A stretch of DNA of 64,000 nt from the NCBI GenBank assembly GCA_014378195.1, contig JACMOC010000036.1, positions 1-64,000 on the forward strand, in the 5' to 3' direction. The notes beneath the pieces were generated by a model, which saw only the letters and a list, made by a program, of their open reading frames with translations, was not told the DNA's origin and ran no database searches. This DNA is from Oligoflexus sp. Its GTDB lineage: Bacteria; Bdellovibrionota_B; Oligoflexia; Oligoflexales; Oligoflexaceae. Every line of letters starts with the position of its first letter. The first letter of the stretch is position 1. The position numbers and the translations under genes were made by a program. This document shows, piece after piece, positions 44,314-53,840 of the stretch.

Positions 44314-44535
44314 ATGGGACGTACCAAGGAATTGGTAGAGGGTTATTTGGCAACTGCCACGGCACAGGTAAAAAGCTATGTCGCTGGTCTGGCCTCAGAC
44401 AAGCAAGTAAAATCAGCGCTCAAACACGATCCTAAATGGCGTCAACTCAATGCGGAAACCAAACGCCTTGCACGCCAGATCGTTTTTATCGATAAGCGTA
44501 ATGCTAAGCCCACCAAAGGCGCAGCAGCTGAGTGA
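44314..44535 (+). CDS. Small basic helical protein, unknown function
   Basis: The product is 73 residues, starting at an ATG with GGAGGA about 9 nt upstream. It is basic and helical (GRTKELVEGYL, QVKSYVAGL, KRLARQIVFIDKRN) with no signal or Cys. It resembles small DNA- or ribosome-associated proteins in composition only. A strong terminator follows. A hypothetical protein, likely expressed. Confidence 0.7.
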   Translation: MGRTKELVEGYLATATAQVKSYVAGLASDKQVKSALKHDPKWRQLNAETKRLARQIVFIDKRNAKPTKGAAAE

Positions 44536-44536
44536 A

Positions 44537-44568
44537 AAATGGGCCGCACTCGCGGCCATTTTTTTTGT
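44537..44568 (+). terminator. Intrinsic terminator after small basic protein
   Basis: The stem AATGGGCCGC / GCGGCCATT with a 3- to 4-nt loop is followed by TTTTTTTT. Confidence 0.9.
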
Positions 44569-44715
44569 CCGCGACTTCATCCCCACTCTATTTCTCTCAA
44601 GATCCCATCAATTTTTTAGACTATTGTCCATGCCCCTCGTGTGTTATGAGCTTTGAGCATTTCAATTCTTACGAATTTTAACGAGCAAGCGCGACGCGAA
44701 AAAGGGGGCTCTTGG

Positions 44716-46116
44716 GTGACTGTTCAAAGTACGACGTCAAATGGGGTAGATAAGCCTGTAACCGTTACGGAAGAGTGGTTGGGTCAACCCAAAGGTCTTT
44801 ACGTTCTGTTCCTGACGGAAATGTGGGAGCGGATGAGCTACTACGGTATGCGCGCCCTGCTTGTGCTCTATATGGTGAAGCATCTTTTCATCAACCCCGA
44901 AGTCGGCCAGGAGGTTCTGGGTTTCAACTTTATCAAAGGTTCCCTCGAACATTTTTTTGGTCCACTTGCCATCCAGCCCATGGCGTCCCAGGTGTACGGC
45001 CTCTATACCGGTCTCGTCTATTTTACCCCATTTTTCGGCGGTATCATCGCTGACCGTTGGCTCGGGCAACGCCGTACTGTCTTCGTTGGCGGTGTTTTGA
45101 TGGCAATTGGCCACTTCCTGATGGCTTTTGAACATCTGTTTTTTCTTGCGCTGATTTTCCTCATCGTCGGCAACGGCGCCTTTAAGCCTAACATCTCGAC
45201 TCAGGTTGGTGACCTCTACGCTCCCGGCGATTCGCGCCGTGACGGTGCGTTTACGCTCTTCTACATGGGCATCAACCTTGGTGCCTTCCTATCGCCTCTC
45301 ATCTGCGGAACACTGGGACAAAAAGTCGGTTGGGATTGGGGTTTTGGCGCAGCAGGCGTTGGTATGATACTTGGCCTCATGGTTTACACTTTCGGCCAGA
45401 AATATATTCAGCCTCACCCCGAAAACGTCGCGAAAAAAGTGCAGGCCGACCATAAAGGCGAAAAAATCCCCTTCACGGCCGGTGAGAAAAAAGCAATTTG
45501 GGCCCTTATCGTCCTGTGCGCTCTCAATATCGTTTTCTGGGCTGTTTATGAGCAACAAGGTAATACGATGCAGCTCTGGGCAGACAACCAGACGAACTGG
45601 AACTTCTTCGGTTTTGAGGTTCCTTCAACCTGGTATCAGTCGTTCAACCCGCTCGCTATTTTGGTTTTTGCACCTCTGCTCGGAATTTTCTGGAAAAAAC
45701 AGGCAACGAAAAATAAAGAGCCGAGCTCTGTCACCAAGATGGCTATCGGTAGTTTCCTGCTCGCCGCGGCGTTTGGCATCATGATCCTAGCAGCCCTTTC
45801 CGTTGGTGCGGAAAAAGGCTCGGTACTCTGGCTCGTTGTGACGACAGTCGTTCTTACGATAGGGGAGCTATATCTTTCGCCTGTTGGACTGTCTTTGGTA
45901 ACCAAGGTCGCACCAGCTCGCATCGTTTCCATGATGATGGGCATGTGGTTTTTCTCAAGCTTCATCGGCAATTATATGAGCGGTTGGCTTGGAACGTTCT
46001 ATGAATCCATGTCGCGCGAGAGCTTTTTTGGCCTCATGGCGGCCTTGTCCATCTTCGCCGCAGTATCGATGGCGGCTTTTAACAAGCCTCTTCGTTCGTC
46101 ACTTGGCGATCATTAA
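44716..46116 (+). CDS. POT-family proton-coupled peptide transporter
   Basis: The start is placed at the GTG at 44716, after GGGGGCTCTTG; an upstream TTG at 44653 is possible. It gives about 466 residues. It has the POT signatures FLTEMWERMSYYGMRALLVLY (PTR2 E-x-x-E-R motif), GAFKPNISTQVGDLY and GINLGAFLSPLICG, and about 12 membrane helices. It imports di- and tripeptides with protons. It fits the peptide-scavenging profile of this organism. Confidence 0.9.
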   Translation: MTVQSTTSNGVDKPVTVTEEWLGQPKGLYVLFLTEMWERMSYYGMRALLVLYMVKHLFINPEVGQEVLGFNFIKGSLEHFFGPLAIQPMASQVYGLYTGLVYFTPFFGGIIADRWLGQRRTVFVGGVLMAIGHFLMAFEHLFFLALIFLIVGNGAFKPNISTQVGDLYAPGDSRRDGAFTLFYMGINLGAFLSPLICGTLGQKVGWDWGFGAAGVGMILGLMVYTFGQKYIQPHPENVAKKVQADHKGEKIPFTAGEKKAIWALIVLCALNIVFWAVYEQQGNTMQLWADNQTNWNFFGFEVPSTWYQSFNPLAILVFAPLLGIFWKKQATKNKEPSSVTKMAIGSFLLAAAFGIMILAALSVGAEKGSVLWLVVTTVVLTIGELYLSPVGLSLVTKVAPARIVSMMMGMWFFSSFIGNYMSGWLGTFYESMSRESFFGLMAALSIFAAVSMAAFNKPLRSSLGDH

Positions 46117-46145
46117 TCAAGTTGTGCCCCCTCACTCAATCATGT

Positions 46146-46179
46146 CCACGTTCGGCTTTCGAACGTGGGCTTTTTTTTT
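46146..46179 (+). terminator. Intrinsic terminator after POT transporter
   Basis: A strong stem CCACGTTCG / CGAACGTGG with a 5-nt loop is followed by TTTTTTTTT. Confidence 0.9.
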
Positions 46180-46242
46180 GCGGGAATATCGTTCATGATA
46201 GAGTCGCTTTCTTGGCATTTACGAAGTTTCATGGGGTTTGAT

Positions 46243-47067
46243 ATGGCTACTTTTCAAGGCACTTCCACTTACATCGCAAGCGCTGAGCTGTCGGAAATCG
46301 TCAACGTTGCTGTGGACTTGCAGAAACCCCTTTTGATTCGTGGGGAGCCCGGTACAGGCAAAACTGTCCTGGCGAGGGCCGTGGCCGAAGCTATGAGTCT
46401 TCCGCTGCTTACGTGGCACGTGAAATCCAGTTCGAAAGCTCAGGAGGGCCTCTATGTTTATGACGCCGTTCAACGTCTCAACGATTCACGCTTTGGTACG
46501 GGGAATGTTCACGATATCAAGCAGTATATCAAGCTTGGACCACTCGGCCAGGCATTTAGCGCACCTCATCGTTCCATCGTTCTGATCGATGAAATTGATA
46601 AGGCCGATATTGAGTTTCCAAATGACCTGCTGCACGAACTCGACGCGATGAGTTTTGCAATTCATGAGACAGGGGAAACGGTTGCGGCAAAGCAACGACC
46701 CATTATTCTCATTACAAGCAATGCTGAAAAAGAATTGCCCGATGCATTTTTGCGGCGCTGCATCTTTCACTATATCAGCTTCCCTCAGCCTGAGGAGATG
46801 AAGTCTATTCTCCGCGTTCATCATCCCCATGTAGAAGAAAAACTCGTCGAACAATGTCTTTTGCGCTTCTATTGGCTCCGGGAGCAGAACGAAATCCGTA
46901 AAAAACCATCCACGAGCGAGCTCGTGGACTGGATCGGCGCTCTCGTGAGGGCGGGTGTTTCCATTAAATGTCTCGAAAAGGAGCTGCCATTTCTTGGGGT
47001 TCTTTTGAAAAAAGAAAGTGACATTCAGGCCCTGAAATCAGGTGCGAAACGTCCCACCCGTTATTGA
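46243..47067 (+). CDS. MoxR-family AAA+ ATPase
   Basis: The start at the ATG at 46243 (GGGG 8 nt upstream) gives 274 residues. Walker A is GEPGTGKT, Walker B is VLIDEID, sensor-1 ITSNAEKELP, and the arginine finger is in DAFLRRC. MoxR proteins act as chaperones with VWA partners, and the next gene is one. Its substrate is unknown. The stop is 17 nt before the VWA gene's start. Confidence 0.9.
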   Translation: MATFQGTSTYIASAELSEIVNVAVDLQKPLLIRGEPGTGKTVLARAVAEAMSLPLLTWHVKSSSKAQEGLYVYDAVQRLNDSRFGTGNVHDIKQYIKLGPLGQAFSAPHRSIVLIDEIDKADIEFPNDLLHELDAMSFAIHETGETVAAKQRPIILITSNAEKELPDAFLRRCIFHYISFPQPEEMKSILRVHHPHVEEKLVEQCLLRFYWLREQNEIRKKPSTSELVDWIGALVRAGVSIKCLEKELPFLGVLLKKESDIQALKSGAKRPTRY

Positions 47068-47083
47068 GAGAGGAGAACCTCCG

Positions 47084-48265
47084 GTGTTTATATCTTTTCT
47101 GTACGAGCTGCGTGCGGCCGGATTAAAAGTTACGACGGGTGAGTGGCAAACCCTTCATGAAGCGCTGGAACGAGGGCATACTCTAGCCTCACTCAATCGT
47201 TTCTACATCTTGGCTCGTGCCATAGTCTGCCGAACCGAACACGACTACGATCGGTTTGATAAAGCATTTTTGACAATTTTCGAGGGTTTTGAATCCTACG
47301 ACGCTCTTAAAGACGAACTTTCTGATTGGCTGAAAGACGCTAAAACCCCTCAAATGCTCACCGACGAGCAACGGGCCTTGATGAAAGCGATGGACTTCGA
47401 AGCGCTGCAAAAAACCTTCGAAGAGCGAATGGCTGAACAAAAGGAGAGACATGACGGGGGCAATAAATGGGTTGGGACAGCTGGAACTAGCGCTTTCGGC
47501 CACGGTGGATTTAATCCCGCGGGCATTCGCGTTGGAGGCGAAGGCAAACATCGATCGGCCGTGCAAATTGCCAGCAAACGTCTCTTCCAGAACTTTCGCC
47601 GCGATGTGACCCTCGATACAAGACAAATCGGTATGGCCCTCAAAAGGCTCAGACAGTGGGGACGGGCAGGCCTTGTCGATGAGCTTGATATCGAGGCTTC
47701 AATCGCAGCGACTGGCAAAAATGCAGGAGACATTCAGCTGGTGTTTCGACCTGAGCGGAAAAATCACGTGAAGCTGCTACTGCTCATGGACGTGGGCGGA
47801 TCGATGACTTATCACACGCACATCTGCGAGCAGCTTTTTTCTGCGGCTCATCAGCTCGTTCATTTCAAAGAATTTCGCCATTATTATTTTCATAATTGTC
47901 CTTACGATTTTCTTTCTAAAGACGTCGAGCAGGACGAGCGTGTTCCGACGCTTGACGTGCTTTTGACTGTGGATTCAAGCTGGATTGTGATCTGGGTAGG
48001 CGATGCGGCGATGAGTCCCTACGAGCTGACCGCTCCCTTTGGGGCTATCGATTATTTTCAGAGGAATAAGGATCCCGGGCTAGTCTGGATCGATCGCTTG
48101 AAAAAACACTTTCCAAGATCGGTGTGGCTCAATCCCGAGCCGAAAGAGATGTGGGGACGAGCATCGAACCAGCTGGTTCGTAGCGTTTTCCCAGATATGT
48201 ATCCCTTTACACTCGATGGTATTGATGAAGCTATCAGCGCGCTGAGAGCCAAGAGTTTCACTTGA
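47084..48265 (+). CDS. VWA-domain protein (CoxE-like)
   Basis: The start is placed at the GTG at 47084, with AGGAG 8 nt before it; upstream codons in the same frame would overlap the MoxR gene. It gives 393 residues. The C-terminal VWA domain has a modified MIDAS: LMDVGGSM replaces the canonical DxSxS. The N-terminal half is a helical region. MoxR/VWA pairs assemble metalloproteins or complexes. Overlaps the PA14 lipoprotein gene by 8 nt at its end. Confidence 0.85.
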   Translation: MFISFLYELRAAGLKVTTGEWQTLHEALERGHTLASLNRFYILARAIVCRTEHDYDRFDKAFLTIFEGFESYDALKDELSDWLKDAKTPQMLTDEQRALMKAMDFEALQKTFEERMAEQKERHDGGNKWVGTAGTSAFGHGGFNPAGIRVGGEGKHRSAVQIASKRLFQNFRRDVTLDTRQIGMALKRLRQWGRAGLVDELDIEASIAATGKNAGDIQLVFRPERKNHVKLLLLMDVGGSMTYHTHICEQLFSAAHQLVHFKEFRHYYFHNCPYDFLSKDVEQDERVPTLDVLLTVDSSWIVIWVGDAAMSPYELTAPFGAIDYFQRNKDPGLVWIDRLKKHFPRSVWLNPEPKEMWGRASNQLVRSVFPDMYPFTLDGIDEAISALRAKSFT

Positions 48266-49283
48266 AAGCTTCGCGCGGTACGTATTCAAACGTTGAAGAC
48301 CCGGGTTTTTTCCACTTCAGAACCAAGGCGATGCGGTATTTAGGACCTTGGAAATAGTTGAGGTTGAGCGGGTGATCGCCTTTGCCCAAAGTGATGGTGA
48401 CCTCTTTCCGGCCAACCGTGAGCGAATCGTTGGGGTCGGTCCCGTAAGCCTGGTGCTCGCCATCGTTATTCAATACTTCTCTGCCGTCGATGTTCAGGCA
48501 CGATCCATCGTCGGAATTCAGCTGAAATGTATATGTTCCAGCTGTATTCACAATGAGTGTTGTTGAGGTCTGAAGCGAAAAATATTCGTAAACGGATGGC
48601 ACATCGGGGAATCCATCACCGAAGTTGCGAGGTTCGACGGCGTACTTGTCCATGCAAACTGTGGTGAGTTTGGTGGCTTCTGCCAGATTTGAGTAGTTGG
48701 GTATCCGTTTGAGTGTCGGAGGTATTTGATAGACTTGAGCCAAGATAGGAAAGGTTTCCGATCCTCGTGTGCAGCTTGCGAAGATTTGTTCTATGGGCAA
48801 CACATGAATTATCGTGGATGCAGCGATCGTCGGATCTGACTTGAGAGTGGCGACTATCGTCACAGGGATCTCAGACGTACAGGATGCCGGACTTGTCACC
48901 ATACCGTTTTGATCGATGGACCCAATGTCGGTGACACCTGCCGGGCCTTTGATCGTCCAGATCACTACCGGAACATCGGAGCTATCTTTGAACTTTGCCG
49001 TCGCCTGGATTTTTTCGCCGCCCGCTTTGATCATATTGGACGGTGCTGTAACGATGATATTGAGTTTTTTCGCTTGGATTGTCCCTGGCGTGCCTTGGAC
49101 GTCCGAAGACTGAGCCGGTACCACCGGGGCCGGGACTACGACGGTAGGGGCAGGTACTATGGTTAGCGTTTTCGGCTTTGTTTTCGCCGTTTTGCTGTTG
49201 AGTGTCCCATCAAAACTAGCTTTGTTGCAACCCGTTGTAAGGACTAGCAAAAGTGTCGATAGTAGCGCGATATGTACAGACAT
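48258..49283 (-). CDS. PA14-domain lipoprotein
   Basis: The start at the ATG at 49283 (GAGG before it) gives 341 residues and a lipoprotein signal (lipobox TTGC, Cys about 19). Regions: Pro/Val-rich linker (about 40-65), an Ig-like/BIG2-type segment (about 75-165), and a C-terminal PA14 domain (about 225-330; GTYTFQLNSDDGSCLNIDG, LGKGDHPLNLNYF). PA14 domains bind carbohydrate. The role is likely surface adhesion. Confidence 0.75.
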   Translation of the reverse strand: MSVHIALLSTLLLVLTTGCNKASFDGTLNSKTAKTKPKTLTIVPAPTVVVPAPVVPAQSSDVQGTPGTIQAKKLNIIVTAPSNMIKAGGEKIQATAKFKDSSDVPVVIWTIKGPAGVTDIGSIDQNGMVTSPASCTSEIPVTIVATLKSDPTIAASTIIHVLPIEQIFASCTRGSETFPILAQVYQIPPTLKRIPNYSNLAEATKLTTVCMDKYAVEPRNFGDGFPDVPSVYEYFSLQTSTTLIVNTAGTYTFQLNSDDGSCLNIDGREVLNNDGEHQAYGTDPNDSLTVGRKEVTITLGKGDHPLNLNYFQGPKYRIALVLKWKKPGSSTFEYVPREAFK

Positions 49284-49348
49284 AGAAGAGCCCTCATTCA
49301 TTTTAATCTCGGGTCGCGAGGGCGCATCGGCAGAATGAGAGCGAAACT

Positions 49349-50005
49349 TTAGTCTTTTTTTGCAAGTCTGAGGGATGCGCGATTCTTTTCTTCGTAGCCG
49401 ATCTGTTTTTGGACCATACTCTCAAAGAGACTTAGAAGTTGATGATGCTCGCCATCGGGATGGTGACCGCGCTGGTCGATGATGTGATGGATAGTTTCGA
49501 TGGTTGAAAAACACACAAGGCCCGGTTGCTCCCGAATTAAAAAACGCGAAGGGTGGGGCGGCTGAAACATCACGAGAGGAAGTTTCTGAAGATTGGTGCT
49601 AAGGGTTAGCATTTTTTTTGCCATCGACCATGTTGCATCGAGGATGAGAAACACGTCGGTCTGTGTGTTTGAATCTTCAAGCTCTAAGGGTGCGATCGCG
49701 TTGAGGTCGGTGGCGGCCGGTCCTGGAAACAAAAGGAAACAACGTTTACTTGGATCATTGATCAAATCGTTTAGCTGGAGGTCATCGCTCAGATCATGAC
49801 CGACAATAATGCGTGCATTCTCTAAAACAAGAGAAGCCATGCGGCCGGTGTTGATAGCTTTTCGTGTCTCCTTTGGATGAAGGAGAATCACGAATTCCGG
49901 ATTGCTGACAAACGCCTTGACGTGACTGCAGTAGCACATCACGCGCGCCTTCCGGCATCGATAACATACGGGGCGGTTGTTAGATTGAAGTTCGTATCGT
50001 TCCAT
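49349..50005 (-). CDS. DTW-domain protein (tRNA-uridine aminocarboxypropyltransferase family)
   Basis: The product is 218 residues, with the family name motif visible in ILDATWSMAKKM, and HPKE near the N-terminus. A four-Cys cluster (CYRCRKARVMCYC) at the start is probably a zinc finger. DTW (TapT/TuaA) enzymes add acp3 to tRNA uridine. The gene is directly downstream of the small membrane-protein gene (6 nt), so the two may be cotranscribed. Confidence 0.85.
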   Translation of the reverse strand: MERYELQSNNRPVCYRCRKARVMCYCSHVKAFVSNPEFVILLHPKETRKAINTGRMASLVLENARIIVGHDLSDDLQLNDLINDPSKRCFLLFPGPAATDLNAIAPLELEDSNTQTDVFLILDATWSMAKKMLTLSTNLQKLPLVMFQPPHPSRFLIREQPGLVCFSTIETIHHIIDQRGHHPDGEHHQLLSLFESMVQKQIGYEEKNRASLRLAKKD

Positions 50006-50011
50006 CAGAGC

Positions 50012-50281
50012 TCAGCGCTTCCACGCACGTTTGCCGACGACACCCTTTTCGGCTGTTTCCCCCGAAAGAGCCCATACCCAAGCCAAGACCACTAGGATTG
50101 TGTTTGTTTGCCAATACACTGTCGTTGCGAGGATGGCGACGAGGAGACGAGGCGCAAAAATAAATCCCAGCCACCAGACCAAACCACCAGTAGCCACCGA
50201 GGAAAACAACAGGGTAAGACGGGGGAAAAAGCACATAGAAGCTATGAATAAGAGTCCGTGGACATCCCAGAAATTAGTCAT
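50012..50281 (-). CDS. Small integral membrane protein
   Basis: The product is 89 residues with two to three hydrophobic helices and a basic C-terminal tail (GKRAWKR). FFPRLTLLFSS recurs in a family of small uncharacterised membrane proteins. It is 6 nt upstream of the DTW gene on the same strand. No function is implied. Confidence 0.7.
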   Translation of the reverse strand: MTNFWDVHGLLFIASMCFFPRLTLLFSSVATGGLVWWLGFIFAPRLLVAILATTVYWQTNTILVVLAWVWALSGETAEKGVVGKRAWKR

Positions 50282-50375
50282 AAGGATCTCGCAAAGGTGT
50301 TCAAGGCGCAGCCCTCTTGGCTTGCGCGATTAACGTTATAGACATTTGCGGCTTATAAGCAAAGCGCTAGTCTCA

Positions 50376-50711
50376 CTATGTCATGATGGGTGCTGATGCG
50401 GAGGAGGTTTGAGCCGCGGCGTGGAGTATACTTTCCAAAACACCGGGAAATAATACATTGACGTCGAAACGTAACGCCACAAAGCAGCGGGTGCCGTCCT
50501 TTCGGTGATGGATGAGGCCGGCATTTCGTAGAGTTTTCATGTGATGACTTAAGGTTGCTTTGCCGACGGCGACTTCTATAGCGCCCCAGCCGATCTCGCC
50601 TTCATTAAGGGTGAGCTGAGTGACGATCGATAGACGAATGGGATCACCCAAAGCCGAAAGCACGGTACTGAGGGATATGTCTTCTACTTTGGGATGATCA
50701 AATGCCTTCAT
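50376..50711 (-). CDS. ArsR-family transcriptional regulator
   Basis: The start at the ATG at 50711 gives 111 residues. Winged helix-turn-helix: [16 protein letters not shown] and the recognition-helix region [19 protein letters not shown]. No metal-binding Cys motif is present, so it may sense a non-metal signal. Its ATG overlaps the stop of the monooxygenase gene (ATGA), so the two are cotranscribed and coupled; the palindrome at 51743 is a likely operator. Confidence 0.85.
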   Translation of the reverse strand: MKAFDHPKVEDISLSTVLSALGDPIRLSIVTQLTLNEGEIGWGAIEVAVGKATLSHHMKTLRNAGLIHHRKDGTRCFVALRFDVNVLFPGVLESILHAAAQTSSASAPIMT

Positions 50712-51706
50712 TGTGTCCCTGCGCCCCATGATTCCGCTATGAGTGAGTAGGAGCGGAGCCGATGATCCTGCTCATAAAGGTCTGAGGTAATGATGAATTC
50801 ATCAGCTCCTGTACTTTTTTGTAATGCCAACAGTCCTTTTTTTACCTTATCAGGACCGCCTATGACGACAGTTTTCATCATCGATTTTACGGCGTCCTCC
50901 TCTTGCTGTGACCAGAGGCCATCCATGGATTTGACCGGTGGCTGCGAACGTCTCAGTGTGCCGCGAATCAAACTCAAAAAGCGGATGTAAAGACTCGTGG
51001 CAAGGAACTCAGCTTCCTCATCCGTCGGAGCCGCGACGACAGCGACACCAACCATATTATAGGGTTTTTGCAAAACAGCGGATGGCCGGAATTCCCGTTG
51101 ATAAAGAGCAAAGGCTTCGAGCATCATCTGCGGAGCGAAGTGACCTGCGAATGCATAGGGCCGGCCGAGTCGTGCGGCGAGGTGGGCACTGTAAAGACTT
51201 GAACCTAATATATAGAGCGGGACGTCGACGCCTTCGCCCGGTATGGCCTTCAGTTTTTGGCCAGGTCCAGCTTTTTCAAAATAATATGAGAGCTCAGCAA
51301 TCAGTTCAGCAAAGTCATCGCCATTCGCTCCGGAGTCACGACGGAGGGCACGCATCGTCATTTGATCTGTGCCCGGCGCTCGTCCAAGGCCCAAATCGAT
51401 ACGACCTGGATAGAGCGTCGCAAGGGTTCCGAACTGCTCGGCTATTACGAGGGGCGAGTGATTCGGTAGCATGATACCGCCCGATCCTACACGGAGCGAC
51501 TTGGTATTTTCCGCTATATAGCCGATGAGTATGGACGTAGCAGCGCTCGCGATGCCTTCAAGATTATGATGTTCTGCCATCCAATAGCGGGTGTACCCCA
51601 GCTTTTCAACATGACGAGCAAGATCGCGGCTGGCATGGAAGGCGTCAGCGATTGTTCGGCCTTCGGGATATATCACCAGGTCTAAGACTGAAAGTTTGGC
51701 GTTCAT
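50708..51706 (-). CDS. Luciferase-like flavin monooxygenase
   Basis: The start at the ATG at 51706 (AAGG 6 nt before) gives 332 residues; an upstream in-frame extension is rejected because it would cross the operator. It has the bacterial-luciferase-like TIM barrel: [49 protein letters not shown]. It is FMN/F420-type (LLM family, as in YxeK-like groups). Substrate unknown. It is followed by ArsR in an operon. Confidence 0.88.
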   Translation of the reverse strand: MNAKLSVLDLVIYPEGRTIADAFHASRDLARHVEKLGYTRYWMAEHHNLEGIASAATSILIGYIAENTKSLRVGSGGIMLPNHSPLVIAEQFGTLATLYPGRIDLGLGRAPGTDQMTMRALRRDSGANGDDFAELIAELSYYFEKAGPGQKLKAIPGEGVDVPLYILGSSLYSAHLAARLGRPYAFAGHFAPQMMLEAFALYQREFRPSAVLQKPYNMVGVAVVAAPTDEEAEFLATSLYIRFLSLIRGTLRRSQPPVKSMDGLWSQQEEDAVKSMMKTVVIGGPDKVKKGLLALQKSTGADEFIITSDLYEQDHRLRSYSLIAESWGAGTQ

Positions 51707-51742
51707 GAGGTGCCTTTCGTAAGAAAGATAAAGCAAGCGATT

Positions 51743-51768
51743 GTATGTTCGATGCCTATCGAACATAC
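51743..51768 (-). promoter_or_regulatory. Candidate ArsR operator, perfect palindrome
   Basis: The arms GTATGTTCGAT (51743-51753) and ATCGAACATAC (51758-51768) are perfect 11-mers around a 4-nt centre. They lie 37-62 nt upstream of the monooxygenase ATG. A palindrome of this type upstream of an LLM-ArsR operon suggests autoregulation by the ArsR protein. Confidence 0.65.
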
Positions 51769-51794
51769 TAGACTTCTTTATCCCGAAGGCAACC

Positions 51795-52325
51795 TTAAAG
51801 CGAGGCGCGACTGCCGACACGAATTTCGTGTGCTCTTTTTTGAGCCTCCCCACAATACCAGACAAGTTTGACATCAAGGCCATACATGGGATTGATTTCA
51901 AACCCTTTTATAAGAAATCCATAACGAAGTTTGGAGACGATAATGCGATTATTATCGGCAGCGTGGGTGCTCATAACGGAAGCATATCCCTCGGCCTTTG
52001 CTTCTTGAATCACCGCATCAAGAAGGATCTTGTAATAACCGCGGCCCTGATAAGCTGGCCTAATGCCGCTGCCTTCCATGCAGAAGGTTTGCTGCGATTG
52101 CTGACGACCAAGATGCCAACCGATAATTTCGTCTTCAGCCCAAAGGAAAAACCCATAGGTTCGCTCTTCAATTGTACCTAAGCCACAGCTTCTATCGGCG
52201 TCAATATCGGCAAAAAGCACATGAGCCGGGATAGCTGTAGGCTCATGAAACACCTCGTCATGAAAACGTTCGGAAAAGGCTTTCACCAGATCATAGCTGG
52301 CTCGCTTGACAGTCGGAGTCGGCAT
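51795..52325 (-). CDS. GNAT-family N-acetyltransferase
   Basis: The start at the ATG at 52325 (AAGGG nearby) gives 176 residues. The acetyl-CoA site is visible: [17 protein letters not shown], with following [14 protein letters not shown]. Standard GNAT length. Lies 41 nt past the prpC stop on the same strand. The substrate is unknown. Confidence 0.85.
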   Translation of the reverse strand: MPTPTVKRASYDLVKAFSERFHDEVFHEPTAIPAHVLFADIDADRSCGLGTIEERTYGFFLWAEDEIIGWHLGRQQSQQTFCMEGSGIRPAYQGRGYYKILLDAVIQEAKAEGYASVMSTHAADNNRIIVSKLRYGFLIKGFEINPMYGLDVKLVWYCGEAQKRAHEIRVGSRASL

Positions 52326-52366
52326 GGGAAAGCCCTTTTCCAAATGGTTAGACGTCTGAACCAAAT

Positions 52367-53533
52367 CTACGGTCTTTCGCTCATAGGTGTGACTTTTCTT
52401 TGCGCCGACCCAATGTACTCGCTGAGAGGGCGAATGATGCGGTTGTTAGCGGTCTGTTCCAGAATATGCGCTGACCAGCCTGTCGTTCTCGCCATGACAA
52501 ATATAGGCGTAAAAAAGTCGATTTCAAAACCCATCATATAGTAGGCGGGCCCTGCCGGGAAATCGAGGTTCGGATAGATCTTCTTTTTCTCGATCATGAC
52601 TTGCTCGAGCGCATCGTACATCTTCATCCATTTTTGATCACCGATCGCATCCGCCATGACTTGGGCGTATTTGCGCATCGTTGGCACACGGGAGTCACCG
52701 GATTTGTAAACGCGGTGACCAAAACCCATGACTTTTTTCTTTTGCGCCAAGGCGTCAAGCATCCAGTCCTTGGCTTTTGCGGGATCCTCAATTTCGAGCA
52801 TCATGTGCATAACTTGCTCATTCGCACCGCCATGAAGAGGGCCCTTCAAGGCGCCAATACCAGCAACAGTCGCCGAATAGATATCGGACTGGGTCGACGT
52901 TACGACCCGTGCCGTGAAGGTCGAGGCATTGAAGCTGTGCTCGGCATAAAGGATAAGGGATACATCAAAAGCGCGGACGATTTCTTTGCTTGGAATCTTG
53001 CCGAAACACATGTGGAAGAAGTTTTCGGCGATCGATAAATCGACTTTTGGCTCGATCGGCTTCAGGCCTTTTTTAAAGCGGTAATCGGCCGCGACGAGGG
53101 TCGGAATGCGCGCGAGAAGCTGCATCGCCTTGTCGAGGTTGACGTCTGGGCTTGCATCCCAGATACGCGTGTCCTCACAACCCATCACCGAGACTCCTGT
53201 ACGAATGGCATCCATAGGATGGCACGCTTTCGGAAGGGCTTCGATGATCTTAAGCAGTGTCGGGGATGCGGGGCGATAGCTGCGCTCTTTCGCTTTGAAA
53301 GTGTCGAGCTGTTTCGCATTCGGCAATTCGCCGTGATAGAGCAAATAGGCGACTTCTTCAAAGGTGCAATTTTCAGCGAGCTCTTGAACGGGGTAACCGC
53401 GATAAATAAGGGAATTCGTGTCCGGGTTGACCTTAGATACGGAAGTGGTATCGATTACCGCGCCTTCCAGACCTCTTTTGACGTTCATTTTCTCGGGTTC
53501 AGGGACATAATCGGGATTGATGTACTCTGCCAC
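52367..53533 (-). CDS. prpC: 2-methylcitrate synthase
   Basis: The product is 388 residues, in the citrate-synthase fold. Catalytic motifs are LHGGANEQVMHMM (His), MGFGHRVYKSGDSR (His), and DFPAGPAYYMMGF (Asp). Divergence from prpD/prpB and the smaller size (388) indicate 2-methylcitrate synthase rather than TCA citrate synthase: it condenses propionyl-CoA with oxaloacetate. The gene is transcribed opposite prpDB, across a 307-nt regulatory region. Confidence 0.93.
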   Translation of the reverse strand: MAEYINPDYVPEPEKMNVKRGLEGAVIDTTSVSKVNPDTNSLIYRGYPVQELAENCTFEEVAYLLYHGELPNAKQLDTFKAKERSYRPASPTLLKIIEALPKACHPMDAIRTGVSVMGCEDTRIWDASPDVNLDKAMQLLARIPTLVAADYRFKKGLKPIEPKVDLSIAENFFHMCFGKIPSKEIVRAFDVSLILYAEHSFNASTFTARVVTSTQSDIYSATVAGIGALKGPLHGGANEQVMHMMLEIEDPAKAKDWMLDALAQKKKVMGFGHRVYKSGDSRVPTMRKYAQVMADAIGDQKWMKMYDALEQVMIEKKKIYPNLDFPAGPAYYMMGFEIDFFTPIFVMARTTGWSAHILEQTANNRIIRPLSEYIGSAQRKVTPMSERP

Positions 53534-53634
53534 TGGTCTCGTTCCTTTATGCGGAAGCTGGATAAGAACGCTTTAAAATTAAAGAAGCTGTTCTCTCAAA
53601 AAAAGAGGCTGTCCCCACCCTGATATTTTCGCTG

Positions 53635-53755
53635 TTTGCACAGCGGCAAATGAAGTGTGGCAAGGCTTTAGCCCAAACGCCCTAAAGTATTGTTGAGAAG
53701 ACCTGACCAGTCAAGATTTATCAAGACTAACACGTTCCTTGACACGTTCTTAGTC
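53635..53755. promoter_or_regulatory. Candidate divergent prp regulatory region
   Basis: Within the 307-nt prpC-prpD spacer are an inverted repeat TTTGC-N6-GCAAA at 53635-53650, the repeated CACGTTC at 53731 and 53743, and flanking arms GACTAA/TTAGTC at 53725 and 53750. TTTGC..GCAAA dyads resemble operators of RamB/PrpR-type (ScfR) acyl-CoA regulators. No such regulator gene is in this window. Confidence 0.4.
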
Positions 53756-53840
53756 TCTCAGTTAGCTTGCTCCTTACTCTTGAACGACCTCGATTTGAGT
53801 CGAAGTGTGACCTTCGACACTCGGCCTGGAAAGGATATCC

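Noticed and set aside
45371..45784. 137-codon frame inside the POT transporter
   Set aside because: A shadow frame of a clear membrane protein.
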